From: DATFFO01 sp035250025
GTDB lineage: Bacteria; Actinomycetota; Acidimicrobiia; Spongiisociales; ZC4RG35
Assembly: GCA_035250025.1 (NCBI GenBank)
Contig: DATFFO010000107.1
Coordinates: 1-5,581 of the forward strand
DNA: 5,581 bases
Direction of reading: 5' to 3'
Part shown: one piece after another, positions 1-5,581 of the stretch
Layout: each line of letters begins with the position of its first letter
Position numbering within the stretch: the first letter of the stretch is position 1
Notes under the pieces: model-generated
Database searches by the model: none
What the model saw: the letters and a program-made list of their open reading frames with translations, nothing else
Told to the model about the DNA's origin: nothing
Translations under genes and position numbers: made by a program

Positions 1-855
1 GCCGACGGGCACGTCCTCATCGACGATCTTCCGGGCCTGGGCAAGACGTTGCTGGTCCGCTCACTGGCCGCCGCCACCGGACTGGAGCAGGCTCGGATCC
101 AGTTCACCCCCGACCTGATGCCCATGGACATCACAGGCTCGATGGTTCTCGATCCGGCCGACCGGCGCCCCGTCTTCCGACCGGGACCGGTATTCACGAA
201 CCTTCTCCTGGCCGACGAGATCAACCGGGCTCCGGCCAAGACGCAGGCGGCCCTGCTCGAGGCGATGCAGGAGCGGCAGGTGACGAGCGATGGAACGACG
301 CGGCGCCTGGAGCCGCCCTTCCTCGTGGTAGCCACCCAGAACCCGATCGAGTACGAGGGCACCTATCCGCTCCCGGAGGCGCAGCTGGATCGCTTCCTGA
401 TCCGCGTCGACGTCGGATACCCCGACCGTGACGCCGAATGGGAGATCGTTCGGGCCCGAGCCGATCGACGGCACGACGAAGTCGACCTGGACCAAGTGAT
501 CGATCGCCCGGCGGTCGTAGAGATGCAGCAGTTCGCCGAGTCGATCCACGTCTCGGAGCCGGTCGGGCGGTACATGGTCGACCTGGTCGGCGTGATCCGC
601 CGGCACAGGCGGGTGAGGGTCGGGGCCAGTCCGCGGGGAACCCTGGCGCTCATGAAAGTCTCTCGTGTGGTGGCGGCGCTGCAGGGACGCGATTTCGTGC
701 TTCCCGACGACGTGCAATCGGTGGCGGTGCCGGCGCTGGCCCACCGGCTCGTCCTCCGGCCCGAGGCCTGGGCCCAGGGGGTTGACGAGCGAGCCATCGT
801 GGGCGAGTGCCTCACCGAGGTGCCGGTGCCCACGACCGACTTCGGCCCGGTATGA
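1..855 (+). CDS. MoxR-family AAA+ ATPase, C-terminal ~284 residues (5' end outside window)
   Basis: The reading frame is open from base 1, so the gene starts upstream; the TTG at 49 lies just after the Walker A motif and is not the start. Numbering from the first visible residue, Walker A is PGLGKT (11-16), Walker B is LLLADEIN with Asp72-Glu73, and the sensor 1 region is VVATQNPIEYEGTYPLPEAQLDRF-like (about residues 109-133), typical of MoxR proteins. A sensor 2-type arginine lies in GASPRGTLAL, and a C-terminal lid helical region follows. MoxR proteins are usually 310-350 residues, so about 30-50 are missing. The family consists of cytosolic ATPases thought to act as chaperones or activators for VWA-type partners, and the next gene is a DUF58 protein, the usual partner. 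Its stop codon (853-855) overlaps the DUF58 start. Family assignment is firm; the client and pathway are unknown. Confidence 0.95.
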   Translation, partial: ADGHVLIDDLPGLGKTLLVRSLAAATGLEQARIQFTPDLMPMDITGSMVLDPADRRPVFRPGPVFTNLLLADEINRAPAKTQAALLEAMQERQVTSDGTTRRLEPPFLVVATQNPIEYEGTYPLPEAQLDRFLIRVDVGYPDRDAEWEIVRARADRRHDEVDLDQVIDRPAVVEMQQFAESIHVSEPVGRYMVDLVGVIRRHRRVRVGASPRGTLALMKVSRVVAALQGRDFVLPDDVQSVAVPALAHRLVLRPEAWAQGVDERAIVGECLTEVPVPTTDFGPV

Positions 856-2147
856 CCATCGGCGCCAGAGGACGAACCGTGACGCTCCGGGCCGGGGCTT
901 ATCTGGCCGCCGTCGTGGTCGCTCCCTTCGCCGCCCTCGCCCTGGGCGATCCGGCCCCGGTGCTGGTGGCATTGCCTGTGGCGTTGTGTCTGGTGGTCGG
1001 TTTGATGGCTCCGCTCGAGATGGAGCCATCGCTTCGGATCGTCCCGGGGAGGGATCGTTCCGTGGAAGGCATGGCCGTGCCCTACCGGGTGGAGGTAGAG
1101 GCGACGGCTTCGATGGCTTATGTCACGCTTGATCTACCTGCGGCCGCGGTCATCAGCGAAGCCCGCGGCGCCCGGGTCGTGGGATCCAACGGGTTGGTGA
1201 TCGTGCTCACCGGCGGAGGTGGCCTCGCCGATCTCGACGTGACCTTCGGCCGGTGGGGCAACCATGCCATCACCGGCCAGGTGGCGGTCCAGGGTCCACT
1301 GTGGCTCACGGATCAGACCGCGGTGGGCGGCGACTCTCAGTCGGTCGTCGTCCTCCCCGACACCGCCACTGTCAGGCGCCTGGTGGAACCGTTGATGACC
1401 AACATGCACGCCGGCGATCTGGTGTCGGTTGGTCGCGGGGCGGGGATCGAGCCGGCGGAGGTGCGGGTCTGGCAGCCTTCGGATCCGCCCCGTGCCATAA
1501 ACTGGCGGGCGTCAGCCCGCAGCGAACGACTGTGGACGACCGATCGCCATGCCGACCGCAATGGCGATCTCATCCTCGTCGTCGACTCAATTACCGGGGC
1601 GGCTGCCGAGATCGAAGAGACGGTTGGGGAGGTCGTTCGCCTGGTGGCTTCGCTGGTGGAGGCCTACGGCCGGGGACGACATCGCCTTGGGCTGGTTTCG
1701 TTGAGCGGCTACACGCGCTGGTTCGGCCTCGACTCGGGAGCCCTCCATGAGCACCGCCTGCTCGAGGCGGTCATGCGGACCCAGGCTGTCGTCGACCCGG
1801 TGTGGATGGCGGTCGATCGGGTGTTCGAGCGGACGGTCCACCGACCCACCTTCGTCATCTTTGTCTCGCCGCTGGTCTCCGACGGAATTCGGGAGCGTGC
1901 GCTGCGACTGGCCGCGGGCGGGATTGATGTCGGAATGGTGGCCGTCGACCCAAGTCCATGGATCGTGCCACCCGGCGATCGGCTGCGTGCCACCGCTCAC
2001 CGCATCTGGCGAATTGAGCGACGCCGGTCGCTCGATGTCCTGGCGGCTTCGGGGGTGGCCGTAGGCGAATGGCGTCCCGATCGGTCCCTGGCCGACGTGA
2101 TGGAGGAGATGGGCGAATGGCGCCGCCGCCGCCGACTTCGTATCTGA
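852..2147 (+). CDS. DUF58 domain-containing membrane-anchored protein (MoxR partner)
   Basis: This is a 431-residue protein. I chose the ATG at 852 because it overlaps the MoxR stop as ATGA, a common translational-coupling arrangement. No good Shine-Dalgarno precedes it, and the longer frame opening at 807 would add a non-hydrophobic tail lying inside moxR. Two membrane segments are predicted near the N terminus (about 14-31 and 35-53), followed by a largely beta-rich region to about residue 190. The DUF58 signature lies at about 204-227: VRVWQPSDPPRAINW, then SAR and a Leu. This matches the usual pattern R.Y..GD..R.I.W..SAR...L, except that the usual Gly before the Asp is Ser210. A VWA-like domain follows, starting at LILVVDS with Asp245. 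Its metal-site motif is degenerate (DSITG rather than DxSxS). DUF58 proteins pair genetically with MoxR ATPases and are linked to envelope or stress functions; the exact role here is unknown. Confidence 0.93.
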   Translation: MTIGARGRTVTLRAGAYLAAVVVAPFAALALGDPAPVLVALPVALCLVVGLMAPLEMEPSLRIVPGRDRSVEGMAVPYRVEVEATASMAYVTLDLPAAAVISEARGARVVGSNGLVIVLTGGGGLADLDVTFGRWGNHAITGQVAVQGPLWLTDQTAVGGDSQSVVVLPDTATVRRLVEPLMTNMHAGDLVSVGRGAGIEPAEVRVWQPSDPPRAINWRASARSERLWTTDRHADRNGDLILVVDSITGAAAEIEETVGEVVRLVASLVEAYGRGRHRLGLVSLSGYTRWFGLDSGALHEHRLLEAVMRTQAVVDPVWMAVDRVFERTVHRPTFVIFVSPLVSDGIRERALRLAAGGIDVGMVAVDPSPWIVPPGDRLRATAHRIWRIERRRSLDVLAASGVAVGEWRPDRSLADVMEEMGEWRRRRRLRI

Positions 2148-2626
2148 CCGCGGCAGGGTCGCTGGCTGTTGCTGTCACCGCCGCCACATTCACGGTCGAT
2201 GGGCCGTGGGAGCCCATTTCAATGATGCTGGGCTGGCTGGTGCCCATGCTGCTGGCCATCGGGTTGGTCTTGGGGCGACCGGGCGGGGTGGCCGCCGCCG
2301 CCGCCACCTACGTCGTTCGCATCGGAGTGCATGGCATCGCCGGCGACCGCACGCCGGGACTTGCCGTTTCGGCGCTGCTGCTGGTTGCGATGATCGAACT
2401 CGCCGCGGTCTCCTGGGACTCGCGGCGGATGCCCATCCCGCTCGATGGCGCCCTGGCGCGCACGGTCTTGGTGGCCGCCGGCGCCGGCTTGGCGGTGGGT
2501 CTGGTGGCGGTGGGCGAACCCAGGGCACTGGGATCCGGGGCCGCCCCGGCAGTGATCGGCCTCATGGGGGCGATGGCCGTGACGGCGATCCTGGTCCGGC
2601 TAGGTCGAACGTGGGGCCGGCGGTGA
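2117..2626 (+). CDS. Small polytopic membrane protein of unknown function, third gene of the MoxR/DUF58 unit
   Basis: This is a 169-residue protein that I do not recognise. I chose the ATG at 2117 because GGAGG at 2102-2106 sits 10 bases upstream; the frame also opens at 2069, but with a charged, arginine-rich leader and no comparable site. It overlaps the last 31 bases of the DUF58 gene, so it is probably translated from the same message. Reading by eye, there are about six hydrophobic spans: roughly 9-27, 35-52, 56-75, 81-99, 114-133 and 143-160. A Pro-rich start (PPPP at 3-6) precedes them and an Arg-rich tail (RLGRTWGRR) follows. Charged residues within or at the edge of spans include Arg68, His72 and Glu94. 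There is no catalytic motif I can name. MoxR/DUF58 operons often carry a transglutaminase/DUF4129-type membrane protein next; this one is too short and lacks that domain. It may be a membrane partner of the DUF58 protein (inference). Confidence 0.8.
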   Translation: MAPPPPTSYLTAAGSLAVAVTAATFTVDGPWEPISMMLGWLVPMLLAIGLVLGRPGGVAAAAATYVVRIGVHGIAGDRTPGLAVSALLLVAMIELAAVSWDSRRMPIPLDGALARTVLVAAGAGLAVGLVAVGEPRALGSGAAPAVIGLMGAMAVTAILVRLGRTWGRR

Positions 2627-2635
2627 GCCGTGTAT

Positions 2636-2666
2636 AGGGCGGCGGTCCTCCGTCTTCCGCCGCTCT
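2636..2666. terminator. Convergent, probably bidirectional, hairpin terminator
   Basis: The left arm AGGGCGGCGG (2636-2645) pairs with CCGCCGCTCT (2657-2666) over 10 bp with one G-U wobble, around an 11-base loop. It lies 10 bases after the stop of the plus-strand membrane protein and abuts the TAA stop (2667-2669) of the minus-strand sulfotransferase. A short T-rich run (TCTTT, 2664-2668) overlaps the end of the right arm on the plus strand, and on the minus strand the stem is followed by TATACA. Strength and termination have not been tested; the T-tract is weak in both directions. Confidence 0.6.
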
Positions 2667-3389
2667 TTATGGCTGGATGGCGTAGGCGAGGAGGCGTTCG
2701 TAGAGCGGGGTGGCCTGGGCCAGCAGCGGCTCGAGATGGGTCGGGATCGCCTCCTGCTTGGGGCGATAGGCGCTGAAGCCGGTTGAGCGGTGAACGCTGT
2801 CGTACCAGTACGGCGCCCACACCCCGTCTTCGGGCACCGGTCCCGGGTCCCAGGAGAGCATGGCCTCGTCGAATTCCAGCTCCACATCGTCGAGCAGGGC
2901 AGTGAGAACGGCTCTGGGGTCGGCGAGGAGCAGCCTGGAATCGAGGACGAGCGGTTGCCGCCCCTCCGCCAGTGTGGCGTCGAGCAACTCGACCTGGACC
3001 GGGAGGCCGGTGCCCTCCAGGTCGGGGTCGGGCAGCTGTTGAATCAGCGAGGGAAGCATCTCGGCGGGGTCCCGGGTGAGAATGACGTTGTGGAGTTGGG
3101 AAAGGAACGACCAGTCGAGCCCGCGCAAGTGGTGCCCCATGTTCTTCAAGAACAGGACCGGAGTCGGGACCTCACCCAGGATTACGTCGCGCACGACCTG
3201 CTCGCCGTTTGAGTCCTGGGCGGCGAGGACCTCCTCGCGGCCGGGATGGATGACGCCGCTCCGGGTCAGATAATGGGCGTAGAGAGGTTCGTCGACCACG
3301 GTGCTGTCGGATCGCTGGCGGAACGAATACATCAGGGCGGTCGAGACGTTGCGGGGACCGGACCAGAGCGAGATCCGCGTCACCGTCAT
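2667..3389 (-). CDS. Sulfotransferase-like P-loop protein, coupled to the aminotransferase
   Basis: This is a 240-residue protein. I chose the ATG at 3389 because it overlaps the upstream aminotransferase stop as ATGA, and the family-like sequence begins at once (MTVTRISLWSGPRNVSTAL). The frame stays open upstream, but that part is the antisense-frame shadow of the aminotransferase gene. The N-terminal WSGPRNVSTA (9-18) occupies the place of the PAPS 5'-phosphosulfate loop of sulfotransferases, with Arg13 where many members have Lys. DEPLY (33-37) follows, and Lys82 in FLKNMGHH comes later. TRDPAEMLPS (105-114) fits the 3'-phosphate-binding motif, with Arg106 and Ser114 as the expected contacts. 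No signal peptide or membrane segment is visible, so it is probably cytosolic. Acceptor and donor are unknown, and no PAPS-synthesis gene is in the window. A different nucleotide-dependent transferase activity remains possible. Confidence 0.82.
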   Translation of the reverse strand: MTVTRISLWSGPRNVSTALMYSFRQRSDSTVVDEPLYAHYLTRSGVIHPGREEVLAAQDSNGEQVVRDVILGEVPTPVLFLKNMGHHLRGLDWSFLSQLHNVILTRDPAEMLPSLIQQLPDPDLEGTGLPVQVELLDATLAEGRQPLVLDSRLLLADPRAVLTALLDDVELEFDEAMLSWDPGPVPEDGVWAPYWYDSVHRSTGFSAYRPKQEAIPTHLEPLLAQATPLYERLLAYAIQP

Positions 3390-4300
3390 CTGGACACCGA
3401 CCGGGCCACGGCGGCTTCGTAGAGGCCCCGCAGACGGCCGGTCATGGGGCCTTCGGAGCCAGAGCCGATGACGCGTCCGTCGACCGAGCGCACCGGCGTG
3501 AGCCCACCGAAGGTCCCGGTGACGAAGCACTCGTCGGCCGCGTACACGTCGGTGAGGCTGAAAGCCGTCTCCCGGGTGGGGATGCCCGCCGCCCGTGCCT
3601 CGTCGAGCACCACACCCCGGGTGATGCCGTGGAGGTTGTAGTGACCCGTCGAGGTCCACACCTCCCCCTTGCTGACGAGGAAGAAGTTGGTGGCGTTGCA
3701 TGTGGCGACCGCCCCTGTCGGGTCGAGCATGAGCGCCTCGTCTGCCCCGGCTTCGGTTGCCTGGATGAGGGCGATCACCTCGTGCAGCTTGGAATGGCTG
3801 TTGAGCCGTTGGTCGAGGGTGTCGGGCGGCGGCCGGCGCACAGTCGCCGTGAACAACGTGACGCCCCGGGACGCGACCCCGGGGTCGGCTCGCTTGTGCT
3901 CGGCGACGATCACCATGGTCCGGCCCGACACCAGGTTGGAGGGATGCTGGGATGGGGTCGACTTGGTTCCTCGGCTCACCATCAGACGGACATGGACGTC
4001 GTCGGTCATCTGGTTGCGTTCGACCGTGGCGTAGAGGGCTGCCGTCACCTCCTCCCGCGTCATCTCCAGGTCGATGCGAGTGGCGGCCGAAGCCTGGAAG
4101 AGGCGGTCGAGATGACGGTCGAGGAAGGCGAAGCGGCCCTTGTGGAGCCGGATCCCCTCCCAGATGCCGTCCCCGACCATGAAGGCGCTGTCGAACACCG
4201 AGACTTTGGCCTCGGGGCGGGGGAAGAAAGCGCCGTTGATGTAGATCTCGACGGTGTCGTTGCGGTCGTCGTGAACGGCGGCGTGGGTTCCGGCGGGCAT
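3386..4300 (-). CDS. Class IV (fold-type IV) PLP-dependent aminotransferase, branched-chain aminotransferase-like
   Basis: This is a 304-residue protein, the usual length for branched-chain and D-amino-acid aminotransferases and aminodeoxychorismate lyase. I chose the ATG at 4300; its codons down to the conserved IYINGAFFPR segment (19-28) offer no other ATG, GTG or TTG start. Recognisable family features in order are KVSVFDSAFMVGDGIWEGIR (32-51), HLDRL with Arg66 (a phosphate-contact position in the family), the likely Schiff-base Lys171 in NSHSKLHEVIALIQA, the ALMLDPTG segment (189-196), NGITR-type HGITRG, and GTFGGLTPV near the C terminus. The PLP-ring contact glutamate found in typical members (in VAEG or VSET) is Thr200 here (VATCNATNFF). 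The family moves an amino group between an amino acid and a 2-oxo acid in the cytosol; the substrate cannot be read from sequence. It follows glpX after 44 bases and overlaps the sulfotransferase gene by 4 bases. Calling it IlvE would be over-reading. Confidence 0.9.
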   Translation of the reverse strand: MPAGTHAAVHDDRNDTVEIYINGAFFPRPEAKVSVFDSAFMVGDGIWEGIRLHKGRFAFLDRHLDRLFQASAATRIDLEMTREEVTAALYATVERNQMTDDVHVRLMVSRGTKSTPSQHPSNLVSGRTMVIVAEHKRADPGVASRGVTLFTATVRRPPPDTLDQRLNSHSKLHEVIALIQATEAGADEALMLDPTGAVATCNATNFFLVSKGEVWTSTGHYNLHGITRGVVLDEARAAGIPTRETAFSLTDVYAADECFVTGTFGGLTPVRSVDGRVIGSGSEGPMTGRLRGLYEAAVARSVSR

Positions 4301-4319
4301 CGACGGAGGTTACGCCTCC
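4301..4319 (-). promoter_or_regulatory. Small hairpin enclosing the likely ribosome binding site of the aminotransferase gene
   Basis: Read on the minus strand, GGAGG (4319-4315), CGTAA and CCTCC (4309-4305) form a perfect 5-bp inverted repeat with a 5-base loop, four bases before the ATG at 4300. GGAGG is the only Shine-Dalgarno-like match here, but it sits 14 bases from the ATG, further than usual, and would be paired if the hairpin forms. The hairpin might tune translation or bring the ATG closer to the site; it could also be chance. Confidence 0.35.
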
Positions 4320-4344
4320 AGGGACAATGGTCGGACCGTCATCG

Positions 4345-5334
4345 TCAGTCGAGGACGCCGTCGGAGATCTTGCGCAGCTTGGTCAGGTTGTGGAAGGCGT
4401 CCATGTAGCGGACGGATCCGGTCTTGGAGCGCATGATCACCGAGTGGGTGCTGCACCCGCCCCCGTAGAAGTCGACGCCCCGCAGGTACTCGCCCCCGGT
4501 CACTCCTGTGGCGGCGAAGAAGACATTCTCGGACGCCACCAGGTCCTGAGTCGTCAGCACCTCGTTCAGGTCAAGGCCCTGCTCGGCAGCCAACTCGACC
4601 TCGCTCTGATCTCGGGGCCACAGCTTGCACTGGATCTCGCCCTCCATGCACACGAGAGCGGCGGCCGACAGGACCGCCTCGGGTGATCCGCCTATCCCGA
4701 GCAGCATGTCGATGTCGGTGTCCTCCCGAGCGCAGGCAATGGAGGCGGCCACGTCGCCGTCTCGGATCAGGCTGATGCGGGCGCCGGCGGCCCGAGTGGC
4801 GTCGATGTAGTCCTGGTTGCGGGGGCGGTCGAGGATGACCACCCGAAGGTCCTCGACGTTCTCTCCCGTGGCCTGGGCGACCCTTGCCAGGTTGTCGGCG
4901 ACCGGGGCCTCTATGTCGATCATTCCCGCCGCCTTGGGCCCGACCGCGATCTTGTCCATGTAAACGAGGCTGCCGGGGGCGTACATCGTGCCGTGGCCCT
5001 CGGCGAGAGCGATTACGGCGAGCGCCCCGGGTATACCCGCCGCCGTCAACGTCGTGCCGTCTACGGGGTCGACGGCGACGTCGACCGCCATCCCCTGGCC
5101 GGTGCCTACCCGCTCGCCATTGAAGAGCATCGGGGCGTGGTCCTTCTCGCCTTCGCCGATAACGACGATCCCGTCGATGTCGAGGGTCCGCAGGTGCTTG
5201 CGCATCCCGTCGACGGCGGCCTGATCTGCCGCCTCCTTGTCGCCCCGCCCCTGCCATCGGGCGGCCCCCATGGCGGCGGTCTCCGTCACCCGGACGAGAT
5301 CCAGCCCGAGATTGCGTTCGATCGGCTCCGCCAT
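4345..5334 (-). CDS. glpX: Class II fructose-1,6-bisphosphatase (GlpX type)
   Basis: This 329-residue protein hydrolyses fructose 1,6-bisphosphate to fructose 6-phosphate and phosphate, the gluconeogenic step, in the cytosol. It is close to the usual GlpX length (about 330-350). By alignment from memory with E. coli GlpX, the metal ligands are kept: Asp32 in GRGDK, Glu61 in IGEGEKD, Asp89 in VDPVDGTT, and Glu219 in GIGGSPEA. RDGDVAAS (191-198) and FAATGVTGGEYLRGV near the C terminus are also typical. The ATG at 5334 overlaps the last base of the thiolase stop (TGATG), so translation is probably coupled; no strong Shine-Dalgarno is seen. In actinobacteria GlpX is commonly the main or only fructose bisphosphatase. 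Some relatives, notably in cyanobacteria, also act on sedoheptulose 1,7-bisphosphate; sequence alone does not settle that here. Confidence 0.95.
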   Translation of the reverse strand: MAEPIERNLGLDLVRVTETAAMGAARWQGRGDKEAADQAAVDGMRKHLRTLDIDGIVVIGEGEKDHAPMLFNGERVGTGQGMAVDVAVDPVDGTTLTAAGIPGALAVIALAEGHGTMYAPGSLVYMDKIAVGPKAAGMIDIEAPVADNLARVAQATGENVEDLRVVILDRPRNQDYIDATRAAGARISLIRDGDVAASIACAREDTDIDMLLGIGGSPEAVLSAAALVCMEGEIQCKLWPRDQSEVELAAEQGLDLNEVLTTQDLVASENVFFAATGVTGGEYLRGVDFYGGGCSTHSVIMRSKTGSVRYMDAFHNLTKLRKISDGVLD

Positions 5335-5581
5335 CAGCCCACCCGCAGAATGAGGGCGTCGCCCTGGCCACCGCCGCCGCAGAGGGCGGCCGCCCCGATT
5401 CCGCCTCCCCGGCGCTGGAGCTCGGCGACCAGGGTCGCCACCACACGGGCGCCGGAGGCGCCGATCGGATGACCCAGCGCCACAGCTCCCCCGTTGACGT
5501 TCACCTTGTCTGGGGAGATCTCGAGGAGGCGGGCCGACCAGAGGGCGACGGCGGCGAACGCTTCGTTGATCTCGACTGCAG
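5334..5581 (-). CDS. Thiolase (acetyl-CoA C-acyltransferase family), C-terminal 81 residues, 5' end outside window
   Basis: No thiolase start lies in the window; the minus-strand frame is open from the right edge (first full codon 5579-5577) to the TGA at 5336-5334. It reads AVEINEAFAAVALWSARLLE and then the thiolase signature NVNGGAVALGHPIGASGAR, ending with LCGGGGQGDALILRVG. The NEAFA block (5567-5553), the catalytic His in GHP (5471-5469) and the acid-base Cys in LCGGGGQG (5381-5379) are all present, so this end of the enzyme looks intact. Full thiolases are about 390 residues, so only the last fifth is visible; the acyl-enzyme Cys lies outside. The enzyme either condenses two acetyl-CoA or cleaves 3-ketoacyl-CoA. 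Biosynthetic and degradative subtypes cannot be separated from this fragment. It is the first visible gene of the minus-strand unit and overlaps glpX by one base. Confidence 0.95.
   Translation of the reverse strand, partial: AVEINEAFAAVALWSARLLEISPDKVNVNGGAVALGHPIGASGARVVATLVAELQRRGGGIGAAALCGGGGQGDALILRVG

Noticed and set aside
807..851. Longer start for the DUF58 gene
   Set aside because: The extension lies entirely inside moxR and adds a His/Arg/Gly leader; the ATG at 852 fits coupling with the moxR stop.
61..1029. Long minus-strand open frame opposite the MoxR gene (322 codons)
   Set aside because: It is antisense to a well-supported MoxR gene, and its translation is rich in Arg, His, Pro and Gly with no recognisable domain, as expected from the opposite frame of GC-rich coding DNA.
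2287..2307. GCC-rich run with flanking GGTGGC/GCCACC, possible simple repeat or hairpin
   Set aside because: It encodes an Ala-rich membrane segment in frame, and GCC is the preferred Ala codon here; no evidence for a separate function. The same holds for the CCG run at 2121-2134 encoding prolines.
3390..3701. Upstream extension of the sulfotransferase frame
   Set aside because: The added 104 residues are low-complexity and out of frame within the aminotransferase gene; the ATG at 3389 gives an ATGA overlap and a family-like N terminus.
4328..4343. Imperfect palindrome ATGGTCGGACCGTCAT after glpX, possible operator
   Set aside because: The symmetry is broken around the centre and too short to distinguish from chance; no matching second copy was seen.
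3629..4408. Plus-strand open frame opposite the aminotransferase gene (259 codons)
   Set aside because: It lies antisense to the conserved aminotransferase and its translation (Val, Gly, Glu, His-rich) has no domain or credible ribosome binding site.
4571..5446. Minus-strand frame overlapping glpX and the thiolase end (291 codons)
   Set aside because: The translation is a run of Arg, Gly and Pro, the out-of-frame reading of glpX; glpX itself carries all family motifs in its own frame.
1..5581. CRISPR array, tRNA, insertion sequence, prophage or defence system
   Set aside because: I saw no regularly spaced direct repeats, no tRNA-like fold, no transposase or integrase motifs and no nuclease or toxin-antitoxin pairs; genes are tightly packed and similar in codon use.

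Overview
The window is GC-rich bacterial DNA in which all seven genes use mostly G/C third positions. This, the coupled MoxR/DUF58 pair, and a GlpX-type fructose bisphosphatase suggest a high-GC actinobacterium. An Acidimicrobiia-like lineage is a guess from gene style, not something the sequence proves. There are no rRNA or tRNA genes, CRISPR arrays, insertion sequences or recognisable phage genes. Both ends of the window cut through genes.

Left half, plus strand (1-2626): a three-gene unit reading rightwards. It has the C-terminal ~284 residues of a MoxR-type AAA+ ATPase, a DUF58 protein that starts inside the MoxR stop codon (ATGA), and a small, very hydrophobic protein with about six predicted membrane spans whose start lies inside the DUF58 gene. 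MoxR/DUF58 pairs are generally thought to work as a chaperone-like ATPase with a membrane-anchored VWA-like partner. The third protein is unrecognised and is the least explained gene here.

Middle (2627-2669): a short convergent intergenic gap holding a 10-bp GC-rich hairpin that probably terminates transcription from both sides.

Right half, minus strand (2667-5581): a four-gene unit reading leftwards. In transcription order it holds the C-terminal end of a thiolase, a class II fructose-1,6-bisphosphatase (GlpX), a fold-type IV PLP aminotransferase and a sulfotransferase-like P-loop protein. Thiolase and glpX overlap by one base (TGATG), and aminotransferase and sulfotransferase overlap by four (ATGA). 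Only the 44 bases between glpX and the aminotransferase are non-coding, and they hold a small hairpin that includes the likely ribosome binding site.

The most interesting element is the coupled aminotransferase-sulfotransferase pair. The two proteins look like separate versions of the two halves of the plant 'branched-chain aminotransferase-like' fusion proteins, as far as I recall their architecture. The aminotransferase also lacks the glutamate that normally contacts the PLP ring nitrogen. The pair may therefore be an uncharacterised two-protein enzyme system. I found no clearly novel defence or mobile system.
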